Assembly (NCBI GenBank): GCA_020809705.1
Contig: CP085826.1
Location: 1,364,001-1,428,000, forward strand
Length of the DNA: 64,000 nt
Direction: 5' to 3'
From: Calonectria ilicicola
Lineage: Eukaryota > Ascomycota > Sordariomycetes > Hypocreales > Nectriaceae
The position numbers were made by a program, and so were the translations under genes. Position 1 is the stretch's first letter; each line of letters opens with the position of its first letter. The notes below the pieces were generated by a model. The model saw only the letters and a list, made by a program, of their open reading frames with translations, was not told where the DNA came from and ran no database searches. Shown here in pieces: positions 1-11,129 of this stretch.

Positions 1-1600
1 TCACTCAAAGCATATGCGATATTGCGGATGCTAAAACACTAATCAGCTTGTGTCCCAACTGGCAAATTTTGAAACGAGCGGCATTGATAGGTGCCATTAG
101 CTGTTCGCTACTGCTCATAAATTAACTCTCGTCAGAGATTGTTTACCTCTGTGAAACCAAGAGTGCTATTGGTGACGCTCTTAGGGCTCACTAGCGTGTT
201 TACTCTCTTGGGTATTCCACTACAGTAGTAGGGATGTTTTTTTGAACAGAAATATGTACTTACAGATTCATCGTTTTTCCAAGACGATCATCAATAGGAA
301 AGTCGCATTGCCAACAACCAGTTTCAAAGGTTTGGGTGTGTTGTATTAGATTTTGATAGATCACTTGTTGGAGCCGGATACTAGTCGGCTCTGGCGTCTG
401 TTGTGGTATTGGTTGGTCGGCCCCGCTTAGGTGCTGCGTATTGCTTGGCATAGGTACTTGTATTGTAAAGATTTTCTAGATCTAAATGAAGATTGTAGTA
501 ATAGAATGGGGTAGAAAGATGTCAGATATTTATGAAAGCTGTGAATGAACAGAGTGGCTGTGTATGGGCTGCTTACTATTCACATTCTTGCTCCACTATT
601 GCGCACCATCACACCGAATAGAGGCATTAGTGCATTTAGGCATCCATCAAACGCATCAAATAAATATTTTACCAGTCAAAAATAAGCTTCAGAGGGAAAT
701 ATCAGGCGTTGCGATGCTGATCAGTCATTTTCTTTAACCCATTGAATGATTGCCATTGTGAATCAAATTTTCGTTCGAGTTTGAAGTCATCTAAAAAACT
801 GATTACCAGAGCTGATCAGTCTCTCACTTGTTTGAGAAGGAGAATTAAATTCTCCATATCGAGTCAATATCTGGTGAAGCCACCAAAAATGGGCTGTGGT
901 TTTTTTACGTCCACAGATCCCACCAAATCTGTTCCAACTCTTATGTGACTATGCAACAGTCACCCTCTGACCAGCACACCATGCATTGAATTTGAACGAT
1001 AAACTTAGGTTTTCTTTTCTTTATTTCGGTGCATGTTCACTGCGTCATGCTCAGACATAGATAGTCAATAGACCGCTTCATGGCACACTAGCTAAGCTTC
1101 CCTCCTTCGTTTCTCCTCCACCGTAGTAAGATACGCACCCCAGTAACTAAATTAAACATGCTCAAATTTTCTTCTTCTGTATAGTTAGTCAAGATAAACA
1201 CCCATTTGATTGAAATAGCTCCCCAATTTACAGTTTTTGGTGATTTCTTTTGGCTTTCCTGCACTGCCATGTGTCCTAGTCTCCTGGCGTCGCTACACGA
1301 CGGATTGTTGACCCGATAGGCCTAGAAAATGCACTAACGACGAATGTATCTCTCATCCACTCTCGACTTTGAGCCGCTCCAATTGAAGGCCTTCTTGGCT
1401 GGGGTCAACTGCAGCTACTGTTGACAATCATCACGTGGTGCATAAGCCGTGCCGCGGGGTATCGGCACTGCGGCCCTGTCTGCCGCCTCTATACCTGTAA
1501 CCGGCATTTAAAAAATGCCCAACAACTTTTACCAGCCGGCACTTCTCCGCCAATATTCCATTGTATTTTTAAAATCATTATTAGAATTGAATAGACCAAG
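1..1600. other. Gene-free leader region
   Basis: I see no reading frame longer than about 70 codons with coding character on either strand. The last 150 bases are the presumed promoter and 5' leader of the GH31 gene. No tRNA or repeat was recognised. Confidence 0.5.
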
Positions 1601-3641
1601 ATGCTCTACCAACAAGGCAATCGGCTTGTTTACTCCTATGATGCCGAGAAACTGTGGATTGAACCATGGGGCACCGATGCTCTCCGTGTCCGAGCGACCA
1701 AAATGGGTTCCATGCCGGATGAGAATTGGGCCTTGGAAGAGCCACCGGTGATTAAGCTAGAAATATCCGCCACGGATAGTTCGGGCACCATCACCAACGG
1801 CAAAATCAAGGCCGTAGTCACCGCTGCTGGAAAGTTGACTATTTGGAATTCCAAAGGGAAACTTTTGTTGGAGGAGTACACGCGAACATTCAATGACGAC
1901 AAAGACCCCAAGTCAAGTTGTCTCAATATCGATGCCCGAGAGTTTAAGCCTTTGCTAGGTGGCGACTATCATCTTACGGCGCGATTCGAGAGCCTAGACC
2001 CAAAGGAGAAAATTTATGGCATGGGCCAATACCAGCACCCATACCTTGATATCAAGGGAACGCAACTCGAGCTGGCGCAGCGCAACTCACAAGCTAGTGT
2101 TCCATTTGCAGTATCATCCCACGGCTATGGACTTTTATGGAACAACCCTTCGATCGGCAAGGCCGTATTTGCCAAGAACATCATCAGTTTCGAGGCCCTG
2201 TCCACAAAGGCGCTTGACTATTGGGTGGTTGCCGGAGATAAGCCTGCCGAGATTGTGGAATCATATGCAGGAGTGACCGGAAAGGTTCCCATGATGCCTG
2301 AATACGGGCTTGGATTTTGGCAGTGCAAGCTCCGATATCAGACCCAAGAAGAGCTTCTTGAGGTTGCACGAGAATACAAGAAAAGGAACCTGCCCATTGA
2401 TCTTATCGTAGTCGACTTTTTCCATTGGCCAAAACAGGGCGATTGGAGATTTGACCCTACCTACTGGCCTGATCCTGGTAAGTTTTTGAAGCCGACAAGA
2501 GTTTCTAAGAAATATTGACTGGAATTATCTAGATGCGATGATCAAGGAACTCAAGGATCTCAACATCGAATTAATGGTGTCCATCTGGCCTACGGTTGAT
2601 AAGCTATCCGAGAATTACCAAGAGATGCTTGAACGGGGTCATTTGATCCGCACCGACCGTGGTGTGCGAACAGGCCTTGACTTCCAAGGTGACACGATCC
2701 ATTACGACACAACTAACCCTGCATCCCGAGAGTATGTTTGGAAAAAAGCCAAGAAGAATTACTTTGACAAAGGTGTCAAGGTCTTTTGGCTGGATGAGGC
2801 CGAACCTGAATACAGGATTTATGACTTTGACAACTATCGGTATCACAGAGGGCCAAACATTGAAATCGGCAACATCTACCCGCGCGAATACGCTCGCGGA
2901 TTTTACGAAGGCCAGACGCGCGAGGGCCAAACCAATGTCGTCAATCTTCTTCGCTGTGCATGGGCCGGAAGTCAAAAATTTGGCGCTCTCGTGTGGAGCG
3001 GGGATGTGGGATCGACATGGGAAAGCTTCCGCGCACAGCTCGCTGCAGGGTTGAACATGGGGCTGTCGGGGATTCCCTGGTGGACGACCGATATAGGCGG
3101 CTTCAACGGCGGCGACGGGCGCAGCCCAGACTTTCGCGAACTGCTCGTCCGGTGGTTCCAATGGGGCACCTTTTGTCCTGTCATGCGTTTGCATGGGAAC
3201 CGTCTCCCTCAGCAGCCGCAGCATGGAACAACGGGCGGTGCAGGATGCCGCAGTGGAGCCCCGAATGAGGTGTGGTCGTACGGCGAAGAGGTCTACGAGA
3301 TCTGTCGCAAGTATCTGGCGATACGAGAGGAACTCCGCGATTACACTCGGAGCTTGATGAAGGAGGCTCATGAAAAGGGATCGCCTTTGATTCGGACCTT
3401 GTTCTACGAGTTCCCCGAGGACGCCAAGGCCTGGGAGACGGAGGATCAATACATGTATGGTAGCAAGTATCTGTGTTGCCCGGTCTTTGAGTCTGGAAAG
3501 AGGCAAATGAGTGTCTATTTACCGACACTCCCAGTTGGCGAAAAGTGGAAGCTTTTCAAAGGAACCGATGAATTTGAGGGTGGGAGAGTTGTAGAGGTGG
3601 TGTGCCCACTGGAGACGATGCCTGTATTTGTTCGTGGATGA
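1601..3641 (+). CDS. Glycoside hydrolase family 31 (alpha-xylosidase / alpha-glucosidase type)
   Basis: Two exons, 1601-2477 and 2533-3641, joined across a 55-bp intron (GTAAGT...CTAG), give 661 aa. Retaining GH31 enzymes hydrolyse alpha-glucosides or alpha-xylosides. The nucleophile motif WLDEAEPE has its Asp at about residue 380. The acid/base motif WSGDVGSTWESF has its Asp at about 450. The nucleophile segment resembles bacterial and fungal alpha-xylosidases more than secreted fungal maltases (WIDMNE), so alpha-xylosidase is my preferred reading, from memory. There is no signal peptide, which suggests a cytosolic enzyme acting on imported oligosaccharides. Splicing restores a continuous frame through the junction (residues WPD-P-D-AMIKEL). 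The start is the first ATG of the frame and is followed directly by family-like N-terminal sequence. No partner genes lie next to it. Confidence 0.9.
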
Positions 3642-6285
3642 TAAGAAGTGCGGGCGTGGGTGAATAAATTAAAAATGAGCATCAAGTTAACTTGTAGAAA
3701 ATTTCAAGATCATGAATGTAGTTACGCAATAGGATTTAATTATCTGAATAGCTATAATCCAATGAGGCCTGCGCGCAAGTATGGTCTCATGTGCAAAATG
3801 CCAACTCAAGGGTAACACAGACATGCTGTGTCACCATACCACCCCAACACGTCCTATGAAACCCCAAGATGACCAAATCTCGAGATACGTGTTATCTCAC
3901 ACAGAAGATCTTGAGTCGAGGCACATTACGAGCCCAGATGCCCGCACAACACAACAGGATCATCACGCACACCTAGACTCAAAATAAGATACTGAGGTCA
4001 TACTATCAAATAATGAGGCCTTTTTCCACAAGCAGCTTAGCACATCTGGCTTCATGACTCTGAAAACCACTCTCAAGCATCTGAAAGCTGTCAAGTCCAG
4101 GTCACAACTTCTGCATGTCCAGATGGAAAACTCTCAGCTTGAGGAATCTGCCCTTGTGAATATATCTTGATTCTATTTTTTTTTCGTTTAATCTTCTTTT
4201 TCGCCAGCTTTCCTGTCACTATAACATTCTCTAGCTGTCCTACATACCACTCATATGCACCAACTCACTGCCTTGGGTGCTGACCGCCTTAACATGGCTT
4301 GGGGGATTCAAAAGACAGACACCGCCACACTGTTTGAGACGCATTATATGTTTACAAATTACAACTTAGACTTTCTAAATGATCTTAAAGCACTATGATC
4401 CCGTGCCATCCAAACCAAAATAATCCCATTATCAAAATACATTAACAAAGGAAAGGAAACCTTGCACAGTCCATTCCGACGTTCTGATATTCCTTGTCTT
4501 TTAGAGACGGTGTTGGTAGCAATGCATAGAATGCTAGTGCTATCGAGTTTTTTTTATTAATGCAAGTGCACTACAAGGTCAAAGTACCCTATAACCTTAA
4601 AGATAACTAGACAATTAAAGAGATTTCATCTGAGTATAATAGTATAAGATTTCAACCTACTTAACCAGAACACCAAAAGATTCCAACACAACAAAAGCTT
4701 ATACATTGCGCAACCTTAGGAAAAAGAGTCATCGGCCTTTACCACGGCTCTCACTAAGACAGCTAGCCTCAGTAGCGCAACTCACATAGAAGAACCAACT
4801 TTGCGCGGCTGGATGAGGCATTTAACAATAGAGGTTTTTGTGAAGCCAACAGCAAAGAATACCATTGCTTTTCCACGGTTAAGTAAAGAGGTTATCTAAA
4901 GCTTAGAACAAGCCCACAAAACCGCAATCAGACCTTCGGTTCCAAGGCAAGACAGAAGTCTGAATGCCCTCACATCCAAGCAGCTTGGAAGTTTAGAAAT
5001 GCAGCCAAAGAGTTATCTTCTGAACCTGTAGATAAAAGCAGCAGGCTTTTCCAAATTAAGATTTCAATCCCCATCCTCAACACAACTGCTATCACGTTCT
5101 TCTTCATCGTGCACTCGAAGCCAAGCATCCGCATCTTTACCCAACGCAAACAGCGAATCGCTTGAAGCTATTGCGAAGATCGAGACCGCCCTGTCAACGC
5201 ACAACATCACCCTTGACAAAGTCGCTGCGATACAGGCTTGCACTGCGAAGGACCCACACTCTCGCAAGCTCTTCAACTTACAGGTATATGTTCCAATATA
5301 GCTGCAGCTAGGCTACTAACTAAGGGAGCAGGATGTGGTTTAAAAAGCTAGCTTCCTTTTTTAGGAGCTCGTACACAAAGGGGTTCTTTATAATTACTGT
5401 CCAATCAGGCTTTAATATGCTCGAATATTATATCAAAAAAGCTAATAAAAAAGAGAACAATAAGAAACGACAGCCTATCCATATACATCTGGATAGTAGG
5501 GAGATTTAGGAGCTTGCAAGAGCTGCAGAGGCTAAGAAAGGCCAAGAGGCTAAGGAGGCTAGGGAGGCCGGGCGGGCTAGCCGGGCTAGCCGGGCCTAGG
5601 GGGGTGGGTGTTTTATCTCTCCGAACCCAGGAGGGATGCTAGTGCTATTGTCCAGAAATCAACGGGTTGGGAAGATTTATATGTGTCTAGAATGCCTGTA
5701 AGTCAAGTGGCCTTTGAGAGATAGAGCTCAAGTATCGATGAACTAACTCTCTCTACTTTCCTCATTCCTAAGCAATAACTCAAGGCCTCCGGAGCCACAG
5801 ATCGTTGCCTGTCAAGACGACGCCATCTTCAGTGAAGACAATCAAGATGATGTCAGCTCGACGCCTGATTCTGGACCGTTGCCAGACTATAGCGGATGCC
5901 TGTAATAATGTTATCAGAATGTTAGGTGGTGTGGCCCAAGGTGTCTTACTATCGTGTCAGAGAGGTTGAGAGACGGCCGTGGCTAAGAGGAAAATCGAGG
6001 GGATTTCCAGTACCACTCCCTCACCACCACGACCAGGGCCGTATTGTTGTGTGGAAGCCATCCCACTGCGACCTTTTGATGAGTGCGACACTGTCAAAGC
6101 GAGGTAAATATTCATGAAACGAATACGGTGCCACTTACGCATATAGCACACTCTCAACCGTGCCATCCAATTGCAACCCAATACAACCCCTTCCACCATG
6201 GCGACTTATCTGTTAGAGTTAGTAGCGAGATGAAAAAAAAAAAGAGAGAAAACGACATTTGTGTACAATCGTGCTATGAGAGGAG
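3642..6285. other. Gene-poor stretch with degenerate, possibly transposon-derived sequence
   Basis: No intact gene. Two short pieces read like protein on the + strand: about 4010-4170 (Lys/Leu/Gln-rich, coiled-coil-like) and about 5070-5283 (Ser/Ala-rich, ending in front of a GTATAT donor-like site). At 5515-5600 a Glu/Ala/Lys/Arg-rich repeat lies in AT-biased DNA. I read the whole as the remains of one or more mobile elements, possibly the tail of a pogo-like transposase, but no diagnostic domain is left. A 31-bp segment at 4541 recurs at 7700, and a 13-mer at 4531 recurs at 5636 (see findings). Confidence 0.35.
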
Positions 6286-6336
6286 ATATCGTCGCGGGAA
6301 TCGAACCCACTCCCCGTAGGGCTGCCAACACGATAT
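6286..6336 (-). ncRNA. tRNA-like fragment with intact B box
   Basis: On the minus strand a T-arm (GTGGG, loop TTCGATT, CCCGC) carries a good pol III B box. It is enclosed by a perfect 7-bp pair ATATCGT/ACGATAT at the two ends. The D arm and anticodon arm are missing or very short, so this is not a normal tRNA. A T-rich run lies about 40 bases downstream on the minus strand. It could be a truncated tRNA, a tRNA-derived SINE remnant or a chance B box. The perfect end pairing argues against chance. Confidence 0.3.
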
Positions 6337-6344
6337 TTGAAAAA

Positions 6345-6445
6345 GGGGCTTTCGCCCAGGCTTTCGCCAGAGGGGGTGAGAGAAGGAGGCTTTCGCCTAG
6401 GCTTTCGCCAGAGGGGGTGAGAGAAAGGGGCTTTCGCCCTTAGGG
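6345..6445. repeat. 41-bp tandem repeat made of small hairpins
   Basis: About 2.4 copies of a 41-bp unit. Each unit holds two small hairpins with a TTTC loop (GGGC/GCCC or AGGC/GCCT stems) followed by AGAGGGGGTGAGAGAA. Hairpin starts at 6345, 6358, 6386, 6399 and 6427 give the 41-bp period. Where the stem changes from GGGC to AGGC the partner changes from GCCC to GCCT, so pairing is kept. It lies just 3' of the Ala-rich gene. Confidence 0.75.
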
Positions 6446-6474
6446 GATGAGAGGAGATGACTTCGCCGACTTCC

Positions 6475-7065
6475 TTACTCTGAATATACCACCTCTTCAT
6501 CGTCATCCGGCATCTCGTAATCCACAAAATCATCCCCTGTCTGGATGTAAGACTTGAATTCCTCAACCCTATCGACGGCCGCTTCAAGAGCTTCGAAGGC
6601 GTTGGGGGTGCTCTGAGCTAAGTTGAGCTGAGTGAGGTGGGCGGCAGCGGGAGTGGCGGCAGCGGGAGTGGCGACAGCAGCAACGGAAGCTCTAGCGGCT
6701 CTGACAGCAGCAGCACTCTTTTCAGCGGCGGCGGCAATAGCAGTATCGACCGCGGCGATAGCTTCAGCAGCAGCTTCAGCAGAAGTAGGGTCGCTGGTGG
6801 GAGTTTGAAGGGTGGCGAGGGCAGCAGCAGCTTTCTCAATAGCGCTGGCAAGAGCAGCAATAACGGCAACCATAGCTTTAGCGGCAGCTTCGGCAGGAGT
6901 ACCATCGCTGGTAGTAGGAGCGGCGGTGGCGGGAGCGGCGACAGTAGGAGCAGCAGCAGGGGTGGGAGTGGTTACGGGGGGAACAGCGACAGCCTGAGCC
7001 GTGAGGCGCCGTTTCTTTCGGTCGCTCGCGGTCTGGCTACTCCACTGCTGATTGTTACGTTTCAT
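6475..7065 (-). CDS. Ala-rich low-complexity protein, function unknown
   Basis: 196 aa, not recognised. Residues 1-25 are polar and basic with a likely nuclear-localisation patch (DRKKRRL). Residues about 30-165 are dominated by Ala with Pro/Thr and helical Ala/Glu segments. The C-terminus is acidic (EMPDDDEEVVYSE). I chose the ATG at 7065 because a very good intron lies directly 5' of it: GTATGT donor at 7117, GACTAAC branch point, CAG acceptor at 7067. This is probably a 5'-UTR intron, although the frame also stays open across it. Low complexity makes the coding call less certain, because the opposite strand also has long Ser/Gly-rich open frames. The 5' intron and the charged ends favour this strand. 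Confidence 0.45.
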   Translation of the reverse strand: MKRNNQQWSSQTASDRKKRRLTAQAVAVPPVTTPTPAAAPTVAAPATAAPTTSDGTPAEAAAKAMVAVIAALASAIEKAAAALATLQTPTSDPTSAEAAAEAIAAVDTAIAAAAEKSAAAVRAARASVAAVATPAAATPAAAHLTQLNLAQSTPNAFEALEAAVDRVEEFKSYIQTGDDFVDYEMPDDDEEVVYSE

Positions 7066-7800
7066 TCTGCTTAGTGGGTTAGTCAATGTTCGGCAGCTCT
7101 GGGCAACTTGGACATACTTTCTTTGTTGTTCTTTGAAGATGTTTGGTTTGAATTTGAGGGTGATGTTGTTGTAGTTGTTTGTTGTGCTTGGCTTAGGAAG
7201 GGGTACAAGGCACAAATAGGTCCAACGGCGTGGGTGGCAACTGAGAGATGTGTGGATTACGTTCATTCACTTCGAAAGGCTGGAAAAAATGACCCGGCTG
7301 TTCGGTTGGCGGCAGGTCTGGCCGAAAGGTGCTGTCAGCCGGCTGCTCGCGGCGGCAGTTGTCAAGAGTAACCTCAAGCAGGTCATCACATTGATTCACA
7401 ACTATTCTCTCGTTTTTGATATTCATCGCTAGTGTTGAGGGCGGCTACGATCTTGAGTTTGGCGGTGACGCTATAGAAAATAAGATGAAGTTGGCTGGCT
7501 GGGCTAGAGCTTACTACAGGCACCATGTGGCGATGTGGGGTGGCTACCTCTCTGCTGCCTTCGTACATTCAAGGGGATCAAGCCTTGGCCCCATGCAAAC
7601 AGTTAGCCAAATCTGATTGAACAAAATTTTCCGTCAAACGGTTTTGGCACTGGGTTGTGGCTTGGTTCGACCCCAATGTTAGGTCTCTACCTGCCATCAT
7701 ATCGAGTTTTTTTTTATTAATGCAAGTGCACACAATCTTCACACATCTTCGACAATTCTTTTTCACGACACCCACAACCAACTCCTCCATAATCATTAAA

Positions 7801-10101
7801 ATGGACTCTCTCGTGCGCAACGAAGCCACCGTGGCCCAAATTCAGCGTCTTGAAGACGCTGTCTATAACCCTCTCAACGGGAAAGCGTGGCCAGCCAGTC
7901 ACACAGAGATCCTTTCAGGTCGCCGTGGCTTGCCGGTCTACAGACGATACCAGGAAATTCTTGATGCATATCACCAGTCTCAGGTGGTAATTCTGTCAAG
8001 CGAGACCGGCTCGGGCAGGTCGACCCAAGTCCCCCAGCTGCTCCTCTACGATGAATATGCAAGCGGCCTCACTATCGCCTGCACCCAGCCACGCCGACTG
8101 GCCGCGACCGAGCTCGCTAGCCGCGTTGCCGAGGAATTGGGAGTCACCCTGGGTGAAGAGGTTGGCTACAAGATTGGTAGCGACCAGTTGGTCGACAAGA
8201 ACCTGAAGAAGACTCGACTCGTCTATATGACTGAAGGTGTGCTCGTTAGACAACTGTGCTATGACAGGAATCTGTCAGCATACTCATGCATCATCATCGA
8301 CGAAGCCCACGAGCGATCCGCCGATCTCGACCTGCTGCTGGCTCTTCTGAAAAAAGCCATGAACCGCCGTAAGGATCTCAAGGTAGGCATCTTTCCAACC
8401 ATCCAATTCACCCGCTGTCTGGCCAGGTTCATGCTGATCATAACAGGTGGTCATCATGTCAGCAACAGTAGATGCAGGGTCGTTACAGAAATACTTCGGC
8501 AACTGCCCACTGGTGCACATTACCGGCCGCAACTTTAATTTTGAGACATTGTATGTCCAACTCGAGGACATTGGGCCCAGCTTTGTTACTCAAGCTGCAA
8601 TGATGGCGGTCCATATCCACCAGAATAAAAAGGCTGGCCACATTCTGGTATTTCTTCTTGGGGCAGAGGAGATTGAAAATGTTTGCATGGTGCTTCGCAA
8701 ATACACCACGAACTTGGACATCTACCCTCTGTACTCGATGCTATCGGTCAGTGAGCAGGCGAAGGCTCTGAACTCGTCTGGTCCAAATCGCAAATGCATT
8801 GTGTCGACCAACATTGCGGAGACTAGTCTCACCATCAGCAACGTCGTCTATGTCATTGACACTGGACTATCAAGACAGCTGGTTTATAACCCCCGCCTCA
8901 ACATGCATATGCTTGCGTTGCGGCCAATTTCCCAGGCATCGGCAAGACAGCGTGCGGGTCGAGCTGGTCGGACAAGCGACGGCTTCTGTTATAGACTGTA
9001 CAGCAAGGAGTTCTATGACAACATGGATCCATTCACTGAGCCTGCAATTCGCCGCGTGTCGCTTGACCCGATCATTCCGAGGCTAGTGGCCACTGGTTAC
9101 AGAAAGGTCGTCGACTTTGACTGGTTTGATGCCCCGCATCCAGAGTCAATCTCACGTGCTGTGCAGAATCTTCGAGATTGGTATGAACCAGCATTCACAC
9201 TTTTTCTTCAAGTTCCAGATACTAACACAGACTAAACAGGGGGTTCCTAGACGATGAAGCCAAGGCCACTCCATCAGGTCGCCTCGCCGCGAAGGCTCCA
9301 CTGGACCCAATCTGGTTTCGAGCCATCCAAGTTGCGGCGAAGTTTGGCTGCGCCTTCAACATGGTGGACATCGCAGTCTTGTGCAGCTCCCAGAAGCCAA
9401 TTTTCATGCGCCCAACTGGGTACCGAATGGTGGCGGACTTGGCCAAGACAGCCTTCGCGCATCCACAGTCGGATCACATCACCCTCGTGAACGCCTTCAA
9501 CGCCTACCTGCACGAACGTCGGGTGGTTCGACAAAGAAAAGGCCCCACATCCGATATTGAGGATTGGTGTGTTCGTTATGGCTTGAACATGGCGGCTCTA
9601 GACGCAGCCCGCATCACTCGAGAGAGTCTAGTAGAGTTCCTGGCCATAGATGCCCAGATCAAGCCATCCAGCGCTTCGATTATGGGCATGACGGTTGTTC
9701 GTAAGGCGCTGGCCATAGCTTTCTGCACACACACCGCCATCCGCCGTACCCATGATACGTACCGAACGGTTCATGACAACACTCCAGCGCTTCTATCGCC
9801 GCTTAGCTCTCTGTCAAATGATGACTGCGACTGGGTCATGTATACCAAGCTGCACAGGTCGGGGGGTAAACAGTACCTGGAGACAGTTACGGCAATCAGT
9901 CCAGAATGGCTCGTGGTAAGATATCGATACAACCAACCCCACTCTCCAATTTGACTTATTGAACTAACAATGGTCCAGGACCTACCCTTCTTCAAGGACG
10001 ACCGACTGCCGAAATCGTGGACCGGGTCATGGAGACAGCCTAAAGTCAAGCGTTCCCTCGAGAATGCGAAGGCTGCAGTCGAGTCATCCAAGGGAAACTA
10101 A
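7801..10101 (+). CDS. DEAH-box RNA helicase, Prp43/DHX15-like paralog with altered Walker A
   Basis: Four exons (7801-8382, 8447-9180, 9240-9915, 9979-10101) give 704 aa. In order: a Prp43-type N-terminal linker (NPLNGK...ILSGRRGLPV), motif I at 66-78, DEAH at 167-170, SAT at the start of exon 2, TNIAETSLTI (motif V), QRAGRAGRT (motif VI), winged-helix/ratchet segments (GFLDDEAKATPSGRLA) and an OB-fold tail (DLPFFKDDRLPKSW). Prp43 disassembles spliceosomes and works in ribosome maturation with G-patch partners. This copy lacks the usual N-terminal extension. Its motif I reads SETGSGRSTQVPQ, with Arg73 (AGG) in place of the catalytic Lys of GKT/GKS. All other motifs and all splice sites are intact. 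It is more likely a diverged second copy than the essential gene. ATPase activity is in doubt. Confidence 0.9.
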
Positions 10102-11129
10102 CGCCCCTTCCTCTCACTCCTTCTGGCGGAAGCCTGCGCGAAAGCCCGAAAAAAACAGAAGGAAAAAAAGGCCACAACGGCATGGCTCGAATATTGAACC
10201 AGCCAGTATGTTACAGTAGCATGCACATAGACCACAATTCCTCACACACTGATTCGGTTAGCGTATGGTATAGAAACTGCTCTGATTGTAACGCAATCGG
10301 AGTGTTCCTTTTGCGGAACAAATTCCATTGTGAACCCAAAAAGCGGACCTGGCCCTGCTGCACAAAGACCCACGGTCGTGACACAGTGCCGCAGCTGTGT
10401 CAACACACCCCCATCCTTGATGAACCATGCATCCTCATGCTACATAACTTTGCCAAAGTATTTAATTCTTTTCAATTCCCACCCGACTGTAAACAACTCT
10501 AGTACCCCATGTGATGTTTACTTTCTTGGCGCATGCAAGAGAGTGCTTGAAGTGATAGTATTCCACCCATCATATTGCCAGTTTAGCTCAATAAGAACCA
10601 GTTTAAAAAGATCCCCAAGTTTCATTAACACGCTCGCGACTACTTCCGATTTGTGATCCTCCCCATAGTGCACAGAAATTTGTCGGCGTTAAATAGTTAA
10701 CGGCCTCCTTTTCGGTATTCGCCAAGCCGATTCTTTCTATTGGTGGCCCATTTTCATACCAATATCTCAAATTTCGAGACGCAGTCACGAAACTTGCACC
10801 TACATAGACAAATGCAAGTATACCCACCGCCTGCAAAACTCTTCCTCCTCAGGAACAGGCAAAGAAGGGGTACCTGTCGAACCCACTGGTGCCTTCTTCG
10901 CACAGTACCTAAGCTTCACCCCCAACCGCTTGGAGTCATTCTGGCCCGAGTTTCTTCGTCTGATGTGGCGTAGCAAAGAGAACGAGCACAAGCGAGACGC
11001 AGCTCAATGCGAGTTCTAGAGAGCCATGTATTAATTCTACCGGATTCATCAAGACAAAATTTACTAAAGGCGTAGAAAATCAACATTCATTTTTAATTAC
11101 AACGCCGCGACGGGCCTACCGGAACTAAC
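10102..11129. other. Intergenic, nothing recognised
   Basis: Between the 3' ends of two converging genes. Several frames of 60-108 codons exist but lack coding character and recognisable motifs. Confidence 0.5.

Noticed and set aside
2604..3506. 300-codon frame antisense to the GH31 gene
   Set aside because: Shadow of the well-supported GH31 exon; no motif of its own.
6637..7074. Long Ser/Gly-rich frame on the + strand
   Set aside because: It is the complement of the Ala-rich gene. The repetitive GCN codons of that gene give an open antisense frame without its own signals.
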